Assembly (NCBI RefSeq): GCF_021462265.1
Contig: NZ_JAJONF010000009.1
Span: forward strand, 183,026 to 247,025
Direction of reading: 5' to 3'
Length of the DNA stretch: 64,000 nt
Origin: Streptomyces shenzhenensis
GTDB taxonomy: Bacteria; Actinomycetota; Actinomycetes; Streptomycetales; Streptomycetaceae
The notes under the pieces were generated by a model. That model was not told where the DNA came from, made no database searches, and saw nothing but the letters and a program-made list of their open reading frames with translations. A program made the position numbers and the translations under genes. Every line of letters begins with the position of its first letter. Position 1 is the stretch's first letter. Below, in pieces: positions 53,389 to 60,061 of the stretch.

Positions 53389-53964
53389 TCAGGTGTCGGC
53401 CAGCACCCTCCACAGGGCTTCGAACGCGGTGTCGGCGTTGGCGCCGGCCCGGTCGGGGTCTCGGATCATCTCGTCGATCGCGGCCTCGGCCAGGGCGTTG
53501 GCCAGAGTGAGGACGAAGCCGAGCGGCACGTCGGCCATCGGTCCGCCGATGCGGGCGCGCTCCAGCAGGTCCGCGATCCCGGCCGAGGCGAGACCCACCT
53601 GCTCGTGGCTCTCAGCGGTGATGTCGTCCGCGACCTGGAGCTGGGCCAGGGCCCGGCGCTTGGCGGGATGGTCGATCGCCCAGCGCGCCCAGCGCGTCCA
53701 CATGTGGCGGACCTGCTCGCGCGCGCCGCTGTCCGGCGCGAGACCTGCCACGGCCGCTTCCGCCATCTCGGTCTTGAGCCGGACGTACAGCTCGTTCAGG
53801 AGCCCCGCTTTGGTGTCGAAGTACGTGAACAGGGAACCGTTGGAGACTCCGGCCTCCTTCGCGATCACCGCGGTGGACGCCGCCCCGATCCCCTGAGAGG
53901 CGATGACGCGCGTTGCCGCCGACAGGATCGCGAGGCGGCGCTCCTCACTTCGTGGTCTGGCCAT
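53389..53964 (-). CDS. TetR family transcriptional regulator
   Basis: 191 residues. The helix-turn-helix (residues ~9-55) reads RRLAILSAATRVIASQGIGA then VIAKEAGVSNGSLFTYFDTKAGLL. The C-terminal domain follows (WTRWARWAIDHPAKRRALAQ). Its promoter has a consensus TATAAT and a dyad between it and the -35, so autoregulation of this TetR-SDR operon is likely. The start lies nine bases after the -10 without a Shine-Dalgarno, consistent with a leaderless mRNA. Confidence 0.93.
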   Translation of the reverse strand: MARPRSEERRLAILSAATRVIASQGIGAASTAVIAKEAGVSNGSLFTYFDTKAGLLNELYVRLKTEMAEAAVAGLAPDSGAREQVRHMWTRWARWAIDHPAKRRALAQLQVADDITAESHEQVGLASAGIADLLERARIGGPMADVPLGFVLTLANALAEAAIDEMIRDPDRAGANADTAFEALWRVLADT

Positions 53965-53998
53965 ACCCTCACATTATAAGAGAGTGTCCAGTCACTCA
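53965..53998 (-). promoter_or_regulatory. Promoter and TetR operator of the TetR-SDR operon
   Basis: On the minus strand a perfect -10 TATAAT (53973-53978) lies eight bases before the ATG. The arms GAGTG (53982-53986) and CACTC (53993-53997), six bases apart, sit in the -10/-35 spacer. The -35 is TTGAGT or ATTGAG, with a slightly short spacer of 15-16. Confidence 0.7.
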
Positions 53999-54095
53999 AT
54001 ACTTTGCCCCACATCCCCTCGTGCGCCGCTCCAGGCGCGACGGGCGTCGAGAAGACCGCCGAACCCGCCCTGGACGAGCGGGAGTCGCCGCCCTT

Positions 54096-54139
54096 CCTCC
54101 GCAAGCCGCGCGTGGAGCCTCCGCAAGCCGCGCGTGGAG
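54096..54139. repeat. 22-bp perfect tandem duplication
   Basis: Two identical adjacent 22-base copies beginning CCTCCGCAAGCCGCG at 54096 and 54118, in the gap between the TetR gene and the end of the oxygenase gene. No coding meaning found. Confidence 0.85.
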
Positions 54140-54198
54140 CCGTGCACCGGCAGGGTCCGAGTACCGCAAGTCCGGCTACAGCGAGCCGTCCTGGGAGG

Positions 54199-54909
54199 TC
54201 ACCAGTACAGGAGCCAGCGTCCGTCGCACCACACCCCGTGCCCCTGCAGGGTGAGCCGCTCGTCATCGGGTTCGACTCCGGGACTGGGGGCGATCTGGTG
54301 CAACGTGTGACCGGAATGGATCACCATCCGCCCGATCTCGTAGGGGACGTACTGCATGGTGTGGAAGCGCTTCAGGTCGGCGGCGTCCTCGACCCAGCCC
54401 TTCTCCAGCGCGTGACGGAACTCCTCGTAGCCGGCGTCCCAGATGTTCAGGCCCCCGCCGGCGGCCGGCAGCCGGACGGCGAGGGTGAAGGAGAGCAGCC
54501 GTGTCAGGTCGGCCTCCGGGGGCCAGGTGAGGGACCTGTACTGCATGTCGAAGTGCACGGACGCCTTCGGCTTGGTGAACACCGCGGCGGACAGCCAGAC
54601 ATGGAAGCCGGGCAGGGCGAAGTGCGCAGGGTAGTGGACCGGGGCGCCGAGGTGGTGCCCGAGGATCTCCTCCAGTCGTGTGTACAGCCAGCCGAAGGAC
54701 TCCCACAGCACCGGCCTGGAAGCGTCGGCCCGCTTCCGGTAGTCGCCGCCCTCCGGCTTCCCGGCGAGGTCGAGGTAGCTGGGCGCGCCCAGGGTGAAGA
54801 AAGAGAACGGGGGCGAGCCGCGCGGAATCCAGTGCCCGCGCAGGTCGTGCACGGTGTCGCGCAGCGCGGCGCTCTCCGCCTCGGTGAGCACGGTCAGTCT
54901 GTCGAACAC
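54199..54909 (-). CDS. 2OG-Fe(II) oxygenase-like protein of the ATP-grasp operon
   Basis: 236 residues from GTG at 54909, overlapping the ligase gene by 16 bases. The facial-triad candidates are His119 and Asp121 in SVHFDMQYRS with His201 or His204 in VIHSGHTLHQIA. A 2OG-anchoring Arg is in DDERLTLQGHG. The flanking strands LLSFTLAVRLPAAGGGLNIWD have the double-stranded beta-helix look. It would hydroxylate or otherwise oxidise a substrate using 2-oxoglutarate, O2 and Fe(II). Its place behind a ligase and a Lys/Asp/Glu/His-rich repeat protein suggests that protein, or its modified form, as substrate. Not recognised as any characterised hydroxylase. Confidence 0.7.
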   Translation of the reverse strand: MFDRLTVLTEAESAALRDTVHDLRGHWIPRGSPPFSFFTLGAPSYLDLAGKPEGGDYRKRADASRPVLWESFGWLYTRLEEILGHHLGAPVHYPAHFALPGFHVWLSAAVFTKPKASVHFDMQYRSLTWPPEADLTRLLSFTLAVRLPAAGGGLNIWDAGYEEFRHALEKGWVEDAADLKRFHTMQYVPYEIGRMVIHSGHTLHQIAPSPGVEPDDERLTLQGHGVWCDGRWLLYW

Positions 54910-55784
54910 GAGCGCCCGCCTTGCAGAAGTTCGAGGAGTGAGGTGGTGATGCCACCGCCGAGACGCCGGTCGTACCAGTCGTACGCGGGCATCGGGTTGG
55001 CTTCGAGACACCAGTGGGTGCCGTCCCCGGCGACCTTGAAGTCCCAGCCGGCGAAGGACATGCCCAGGTCCGCGGTGTGGCGGACCAGCCGCTGGGCGAG
55101 CGGTCCGGGCAGCTCACAGGGCTGGAAAACGGCTTCGGGGTCGGTTCGGTAGTCCACGGCCCGGGAGGTGATCTCCTCGGCGTGCACCTGACTGCCGACC
55201 ACATGGGCGCGGATGTCCCGGCCCTCGACATAACGCTGCAGATGCACCGGTCCCTGCCCGGGGTCGAAGCCGGCGAGATCGCCCGGGGCGAGGAGCCGGC
55301 TGTCGGCGCGTACGCCGGATACCGCCTTGACGAGAGTGGGCCCGGCCTCGGCGAAGGCCCGCAGCCGCCGCGGCGACGAACTGGTGACACTGGCGGGGAC
55401 CTTGAACCCCGCCCTGGCCAGGGACATCTCGTGCAGTGGCTTGGACCCGTTGTCGGAACGGACCGAGGGCCGGTTGACGACCAGCCCCGGGATGTCGTCC
55501 AGCCAGGCCGTGAGGGCTGTCGTGAGCCAGCGCCAGCGCAGGGCCCGCTCCCGGTCCTCCTGCAGGGCCGACAGGTCGGTGATCCGGCAGTAGTAGGCGC
55601 CTTCGGGATCAAGGGCGTGGCCGCCGAGCCGGGCCAGACGCTGTCCGCCCATGGTCAGCTGCCAGTCGCCATGCTCCACCGCGTGCCGCAGATCGACGGT
55701 CTCCACCGCTACGCCACGGCTCTCGGCGATGCCCGTGAAGTGGGAGATGGTCCGTTCGGAAGCGAGTCCGACGGCGTAGATCAT
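54894..55784 (-). CDS. ATP-grasp ligase (RimK/graspetide-ligase-like)
   Basis: 296 residues. N-terminal pre-ATP-grasp Rossmann part (MIYAVGLASERTISHFTGIA, GAYYCRITDLSAL), central lobe with the ATP-lysine strand GPTLVKAVSGVRADSRLL, then HLQRYVEGRDIRAHVVGSQV, and the Mg-binding end FKVAGDGTHWCLEANPMPAY with Glu and Asn of E-x-N. This organisation matches the MvdD/graspetide ligases, which activate Asp/Glu carboxylates as acyl-phosphates and join them to Lys amines or Ser/Thr hydroxyls. Its start overlaps the stop of the preceding gene by four bases (ATGA). Substrate by context: the X-Lys-Asp/Glu repeat protein. Confidence 0.85.
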   Translation of the reverse strand: MIYAVGLASERTISHFTGIAESRGVAVETVDLRHAVEHGDWQLTMGGQRLARLGGHALDPEGAYYCRITDLSALQEDRERALRWRWLTTALTAWLDDIPGLVVNRPSVRSDNGSKPLHEMSLARAGFKVPASVTSSSPRRLRAFAEAGPTLVKAVSGVRADSRLLAPGDLAGFDPGQGPVHLQRYVEGRDIRAHVVGSQVHAEEITSRAVDYRTDPEAVFQPCELPGPLAQRLVRHTADLGMSFAGWDFKVAGDGTHWCLEANPMPAYDWYDRRLGGGITTSLLELLQGGRSCSTD

Positions 55785-56608
55785 GGAAAGAGAACCTTCA
55801 GCAGTTGGGGACCGAACCCGAGCCAGACCATGCGCAGCTGTTCCACGTCGGGGAACGGCTCGACCATGACCGGCTTCGCCGAGGTGAGGTCGGGGGATAT
55901 CCGCCAGACCACGGCGGCCAGGTCGAGGCCGAGCCGCGCGACGATGTCCGTGCTGCGCTCTTCCAGGCGCAGCCGGTCCAGTTCGACGGCGCTGGAGGGC
56001 CATGCGTGGTCCCTGAGGACCACCACGTTCTCGAAGAGGGGGTCGGGGGCCGACCATCTCGCACGGAACGGACCGGAGCCGCCCGACCGCTCGGGCCAGG
56101 GCACCGTGGTCCACGAGGCCAGGTCCTGCACCCACCACTGGGTGCTCTCGGCCTCCGCAGGTCCGACGGGCTCGGGAGGCCGGGAGGAGAACACCTCGAC
56201 CGACCCGCCCGGCAGTCCGGCCCGCAGTTCGGTCAGGGCCGCCGACGCGGAGACACGGGTACCGAGGCCTCCCGGCCCGGGGCGGTTGATCACGGGAGCC
56301 GGAGTCAGGGCGGCAACGGCCCACAGGTGCGCCAGGCACTCGTTGAACTGGAACTCGGCGTCGAAACTGATCCTTCGCAGAGGTGGGGAGGGAAGCCGGA
56401 GAATCATCGGCACCGCCGGCTCGACCACCGCCACCGAGTCCTCCACGGTGACGGTGAACAACTGTGCCGCGTCGAACACATCCAGGATCACCGCCTCGTG
56501 CCCGCTGTCCTCCACGAAGTCCCGGATCTCGGCCGCCACCGCGTCCTCGGGGTCGGCGACGACGACCAGCCCGGAGGAATCGGAGGCCGACGCCTCAGAT
56601 GACGACAC
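55781..56608 (-). CDS. ATP-grasp-like partner protein
   Basis: 275 residues from GTG at 56608, with GAGGGGGCG just upstream, overlapping the repeat-protein gene by 14 bases. The C-terminal third (TDIVARLGLDLAAVVWRISP, then KPVMVEPFPDVEQLRMVW) resembles the end of ATP-grasp enzymes, with VEPFPD in the position of the usual E-V-N-P-F-P-D; the metal-binding Asn is replaced by Pro. The N-terminal part (GLVVVADPEDAVAAEIRDFV, AVPMILRLP) could be a pre-ATP-grasp domain. It may be a degenerate, substrate-binding partner of the active ligase, or a second ligase. The call is tentative. Confidence 0.6.
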   Translation of the reverse strand: MSSSEASASDSSGLVVVADPEDAVAAEIRDFVEDSGHEAVILDVFDAAQLFTVTVEDSVAVVEPAVPMILRLPSPPLRRISFDAEFQFNECLAHLWAVAALTPAPVINRPGPGGLGTRVSASAALTELRAGLPGGSVEVFSSRPPEPVGPAEAESTQWWVQDLASWTTVPWPERSGGSGPFRARWSAPDPLFENVVVLRDHAWPSSAVELDRLRLEERSTDIVARLGLDLAAVVWRISPDLTSAKPVMVEPFPDVEQLRMVWLGFGPQLLKVLFP

Positions 56609-57191
56609 CCCGCCCCCTCAGCAGCCGGTTGACGCGAGAGGAGCGCAACTCCGCCGCGGTCTCCTCTTCTTCGGTCAGAGGATGCGCCCGGTCCGCGGGC
56701 GCCTGCGGCATTCCGGCAGAGGGGAGGGCGGCAGGCTCGAACCGCTGCCGGACGAAGCCGTCGGGGCCGGACGGCGCCATGGCCCAGTCGGAGCCCTCCT
56801 TGTCGTCCTTACCGTCTTTATGGTCCTTGCCGTCTTTATCGTCCTTACCGTCCTTGTGGTCCTTGCCGTCCTTACCGTCCTTGTGATCCTTGTGGTCCTT
56901 GCCGTCTTTACCGTCCTTGTAGTCCTTGCTGTCCTTTCCTTCTTTTTCGTCCTTGCCGTCCTTGGAGTCCTTGCCCTCCTTGGATTCTTTGCCGTCCTTG
57001 GAGTCCTTGCCTTCCTTGGATTCCTTGACGTCCTTGCCCCTCTTCCTGCGCCGCCGCTCTCCCGCGGTCATCTCCGCACCCGGGAAGACCAGGCCCTGTT
57101 GCGGGGCCGCCCACAGCCTGCCCGTGACATCACGCCGTTCGGCAGCGGATAAGAACGGGCGCACCCGAGACTCGTCGATGGTCCACGTCAC
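56595..57191 (-). CDS. X-Lys-Asp/Glu triplet-repeat protein, putative RiPP precursor/ligase substrate
   Basis: 198 residues from GTG at 57191. Residues 1-51 are a leader-like part (VRPFLSAAERRDVTGRLW, Arg-rich end ERRRRKR). Residues 52-132 are 27 uninterrupted triplets X-K-D or X-K-E, where X is Gly 13 times, Ser 5, His 4, Asp 2, and Val, Glu and Tyr once each. The first third favours Ser and Glu; the last part favours His and Asp. Residues 133-198 are a tail rich in Pro, Ala and acidic residues ending NRLLRGRGVVI. No signal or membrane segment. First gene of the operon with an ATP-grasp-like protein, an ATP-grasp ligase and an oxygenase. Lys and Asp/Glu are the residue types joined by graspetide ligases. 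It might instead be a structural charged-repeat protein. Confidence 0.75.
   Translation of the reverse strand: MTWTIDESRVRPFLSAAERRDVTGRLWAAPQQGLVFPGAEMTAGERRRRKRGKDVKESKEGKDSKDGKESKEGKDSKDGKDEKEGKDSKDYKDGKDGKDHKDHKDGKDGKDHKDGKDDKDGKDHKDGKDDKEGSDWAMAPSGPDGFVRQRFEPAALPSAGMPQAPADRAHPLTEEEETAAELRSSRVNRLLRGRGVVI
56796..57038 (-). repeat. 9-bp codon-triplet repeat array encoding X-Lys-Asp/Glu
   Basis: 27 contiguous 9-base units, in frame. Codons vary (AAG with occasional AAA; GAC, GAT, GAG, GAA; GGC, GGT), so the DNA is less repetitive than the protein. This suggests selection for the peptide pattern and against slippage. Confidence 0.92.
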
Positions 57192-57948
57192 ATCGGTTCA
57201 CCGTCTTCCGGAAGTCGAGGATCGGGTGAGAGACGTCAAGCGTTCCACGGCGGTTGACGCGTGTCCACGGGCAGCAACCCGGGGACAAGCGAGCGAGAAC
57301 GTCACCCCGTTCAGCAGCTTCTCCACCCGCCGCACCACAGGCCACGCATGCCGTCGGCGACAGAACGCCGCCCCGGCCGAACGAGGGTCCGCCTCCCCCG
57401 CCACCCTCGACCGCCGAGGGTCACCCACGCTGGACAAACCAGGACAGAGAGAGCAGTTCCGGGCCTGATGCCGCCTCTCGCCCACCCACAGGACGATCCG
57501 GCCCCGCGTGACCACATCCGCGCCTCTCCTCAAGTGAATCTCAAGTCGTCTTCGAGAAGGAGGCCTGCGCGGGGCCGCGGCATCCCGCCTACGCGTCCAC
57601 GCCGGGGAGGCGGCGGCGCAGGGGCGAGGGCACGCCGGAAGGCGAGGTTCCGGTACCCGCCGACGCGGCCCTCGGCGGTCCGGCGCTGCGGCCGACACGG
57701 TCACAGGGGGCCGCCGCGGCCGGGAGGTCACCCGTTCACTCCCCCCGCCCCCACCATTCGTGTGTTCTTCATACCGGTGCCCGTGCAACCCCTTTGACCT
57801 GCCCGAATTCCCTCTCAACGGGCGTCGCGATCCCCCGCCGTGACACCCGTTCACCGCAAAACTGACGGTGTCTCAGGGAGCGGGGCCGGGCGGTTGGCTT
57901 TTACCTCGGTAGAGCAAGGAAGTGGACGACCTCGACCGAGGGAGCACC
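57192..57948. other. Long divergent intergenic region
   Basis: About 757 bases between the repeat-protein operon and the secreted-protein gene. A minus-strand frame at 57198-57854 is open but Arg/Pro-rich with no family and is not called. It should hold both promoters. Apart from the heptad array at 57530-57558, no clear site was identified. Confidence 0.45.
57530..57558. promoter_or_regulatory. Three direct heptads at 11-bp pitch (SARP/OmpR-type site candidate)
   Basis: TCAAGTG, TCAAGTC and TCGAGAA start at 57530, 57541 and 57552, each separated by four bases. Streptomyces SARP activators bind heptameric direct repeats with this pitch. The site is about 340 bases upstream of the repeat-protein operon and 390 upstream of the divergent secreted-protein gene. 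Confidence 0.4.
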
Positions 57949-58470
57949 ATGCGACGCACCGCCCGTCTGCTGACCGGGACCGCGCTGGCCGTGGCCACCG
58001 CCGGACTCGCCGTCGCGCCGGCGTACGGCGGCGGCACCGGCAGCCTCGACGTGTACCCGTCGACCGCGGCGGCGGGCGCTCAGGTCACCGTGAACACGGC
58101 GGCGTGCGGCGAGAAGGGCACGGCGGTCGGGGACGCCAGTTCGGTCGGCGCCGGCCAGTTCACCCTTGCGCCCAGTACGCACGAGGGCGAGGCGATCGGG
58201 CAGTTCCAGGTGCCCGCGAGCGCGCAACCGGGGACGTACGAGATCGTCGCGAAGTGCGCCGAGGGGAACCGGCAGGTGACCGGGGACCTGGTGGTGGCAC
58301 TGGCGCCGGCCGCGGGGCAGGTGCAGCCCCACGGCAGTGTGAAGACGGGGGTCGGTGGCGCTCTTGGCTCCGACCCCGTGCAGACCGCGGCGGGCGTGAC
58401 GGCTCTGGCCGTCGCCGCCGCGGGCGGTACCTGGCTCCTGCATCGCCGGGCGAGAGGCGATGTGATCTGA
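57949..58470 (+). CDS. Secreted, C-terminally membrane-anchored protein (likely sortase partner)
   Basis: 173 residues from ATG at 57949 (GAGGGAG just upstream). Signal peptide ~1-28 (RLLTGTALAVATAGLAVAPA). The mature part contains two Cys (NTAACGEKG, VAKCAEG) in an immunoglobulin-like beta-rich region. A C-terminal hydrophobic helix (TAAGVTALAVAAAGGTWLL) is followed by HRRARGDVI, the layout of a cell-wall sorting signal but without a recognisable LPxTG-type motif. The class F sortase gene lies 175 bases downstream in the same direction. Confidence 0.75.
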   Translation: MRRTARLLTGTALAVATAGLAVAPAYGGGTGSLDVYPSTAAAGAQVTVNTAACGEKGTAVGDASSVGAGQFTLAPSTHEGEAIGQFQVPASAQPGTYEIVAKCAEGNRQVTGDLVVALAPAAGQVQPHGSVKTGVGGALGSDPVQTAAGVTALAVAAAGGTWLLHRRARGDVI

Positions 58471-58582
58471 CGGACACCCTCCGCTGTCCGTCCGCCGGTA
58501 CCGCACATCCCACCCCCTCCGGGTCCGACGCCCCTCGCGGCCCGGAGGGGGTAGGGGGTCACCTCAAGGCGACCCCGACGAG

Positions 58583-58625
58583 ACCTCAAGGACCTCAAGG
58601 ACCTGAAGACCTGAAGACCTGAAGG
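58583..58625 (+). repeat. Tandem 8-9-bp repeats in the sortase leader
   Basis: ACCTCAAGG twice, then ACCTGAAG three times, ending in GAAGGAGAGG, which supplies the purine-rich ribosome-binding region about 20 bases before the sortase ATG at 58646. Confidence 0.75.
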
Positions 58626-58645
58626 AGAGGGGACAGGGGGTTCAC

Positions 58646-59269
58646 ATGCGCAGGATCGGGGATGCCGCGATAGCCGCCGTATCCGTCACAGCCCTCTGCT
58701 CCGGCGTGTGGCTGCTCGGCCCCGGCAGCGGACCCCGCACTCCGCCGCCCCAGCCGTCCGCCGCCGAGGGCCGCCCCGACCCCGGCGAGGAACGCCTCGA
58801 AGCCCCCGCGCTGCCCCCCTCCCCGCCCACCCGCATCCGCATCCCCGCCATCCGCGTGAACGCCCCCCTCATGGGCCTCGCCCTCACCCCCACCGGCAGC
58901 CTCGACGTCCCGCCCGCCGCGAAGAAGAACCTCGCCGGCTGGTACGAGGCCGGCACCACCCCCGGCGAGATCGGCACCGCGATCGTCGCCGGGCACGTCG
59001 ACAACACCGAGGGCCCCGCCGTCTTCTACGACCTCGGCGCCCTCAAGCGCGGCGCGACCATCGAGGTGGACCGGCAGGACAGGAGCGTCGCCGTGTTCAG
59101 CGTCGACGCGGTGGAGGTCTACCAGGCCCGCGACTTCCCCGACGAGAAGGTGTACGGTGCCGCGAAACGCCCCGAGCTCCGGGTCATCACCTGCGGCGGC
59201 GGCTACTCGCGCACGACCGGATACCAGGGGAACGTCGTCGTCTTCGCCCACCTGACCGGCAGCCACTGA
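58646..59269 (+). CDS. Class F sortase
   Basis: 207 residues. An N-terminal membrane anchor (AAIAAVSVTALCSGVWLL, ~7-24), a Pro-rich linker, then the sortase barrel: RIRIPAIRVNAPLMGLAL, catalytic His in AIVAGHVDNTEGPAVF, catalytic Cys in LRVITCGGGYS and Arg in YSRTTGYQGNVVVFAHL. Class F sortases of actinobacteria attach surface proteins to peptidoglycan. The upstream secreted protein with a C-terminal helix and basic tail is the obvious candidate substrate. Confidence 0.95.
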   Translation: MRRIGDAAIAAVSVTALCSGVWLLGPGSGPRTPPPQPSAAEGRPDPGEERLEAPALPPSPPTRIRIPAIRVNAPLMGLALTPTGSLDVPPAAKKNLAGWYEAGTTPGEIGTAIVAGHVDNTEGPAVFYDLGALKRGATIEVDRQDRSVAVFSVDAVEVYQARDFPDEKVYGAAKRPELRVITCGGGYSRTTGYQGNVVVFAHLTGSH

Positions 59270-59626
59270 CGACGGGACCGTCAGCCTCGGCAGCCGCCGG
59301 TCGTCCCGCGGCCCGAGGAGACGACGTACGCCGGCTCGACGCACGAGGTCGCCTTGACCGGTCGACGTACCAGGTCGACGTACGACGCCGAGGTACGAGG
59401 TACGAGACCGGCGTATGAGGCCGGCGTACGACGTCGAGGGCGACGTACACAACCGCTCCCCCGCGCAACCGCCCCACCGCCGCCCCGCGTTTCCGGCTCC
59501 TCACAGTCCGCGCCGCCCCTCCCCCGGACCCCTCACACCCGTCCCCCTCCGCCGAAGAGGGCAGCGTTCCTCACGGGAAACAGCGGTGATGCGGCCGGGT
59601 AACGTCGGCCCCGCACGCTCCTGGGT
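59270..59626. other. Intergenic with low-complexity GACGTAC-type motifs
   Basis: Many overlapping short motifs of the CGACGTAC, GAGGTACGAG and GGCGTACGAC type between 59320 and 59450. No gene recognised and no clean terminator found. The nirB operon promoter should lie here or just beyond. Confidence 0.45.
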
Positions 59627-60061
59627 ATGACCTCGAATACGCGTGTGGTGGTGATCGGCGCCGGCCGGACGGGCACCCGTGCCGTACGTCCCGCCCGTCC
59701 CACCCGGCGGTCCGGCGTGCTCGCCCGCATCTCCGTGACGCCCGTGCCGCAGGTGGGGTCCGGGACCGCCGGGACGCACGCGATGTCCGGGACGCACGTG
59801 ACGCTGGGGACGCCGGTGCCGCCCGTCTGCGACGAGGAGCACCGCCGGTCCGGCCGGGCGCACCGCGCCGGGCGGCCGGCCGGCCGCCGCCACGCCCCCG
59901 AGGTGACCGCGCGGACCGCCGGCCGCGCGGACGGCACGGCGATCGCATACGACACGCCGGCCCCGGCCACCGGCTGCCACCCCCGCCACCCCGTGCTCCC
60001 GGCGCCGCGCCGCCCGTTCCCCCCGCTGCGCCAGTTGCTCACCAACGATGGAGGCTCCTGA
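59627..60061 (+). CDS. Doubtful ORF upstream of nirB
   Basis: 144 codons from ATG at 59627. The first 17 residues (MTSNTRVVVIGAGRTGTR) look like the start of an FAD/NAD-binding protein, but the rest is Arg/Pro/Thr-rich and fits no fold. Its stop overlaps the nirB ATG (TGATG), which would couple translation. It may be a decayed reductase gene or a leader ORF. Confidence 0.35.
   Translation: MTSNTRVVVIGAGRTGTRAVRPARPTRRSGVLARISVTPVPQVGSGTAGTHAMSGTHVTLGTPVPPVCDEEHRRSGRAHRAGRPAGRRHAPEVTARTAGRADGTAIAYDTPAPATGCHPRHPVLPAPRRPFPPLRQLLTNDGGS

Noticed and set aside
56796..57038. Regular short repeats resembling a CRISPR array or satellite
   Set aside because: The unit is 9 bases with no spacers, stays in frame through 27 triplets and lies within a gene with a proper start and overlaps, so it is a coding repeat.
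56796..57038. Collagen-like Gly-x-y repeat
   Set aside because: Gly occupies only 13 of 27 X positions; the invariant residues are Lys and Asp/Glu, so a collagen triple helix is not expected.
57720..57870. PHO-box-like GTTCACC motifs near the secreted-protein gene
   Set aside because: Single copies at 57733 and 57848 lack the required adjacent direct repeat at 11-bp spacing.
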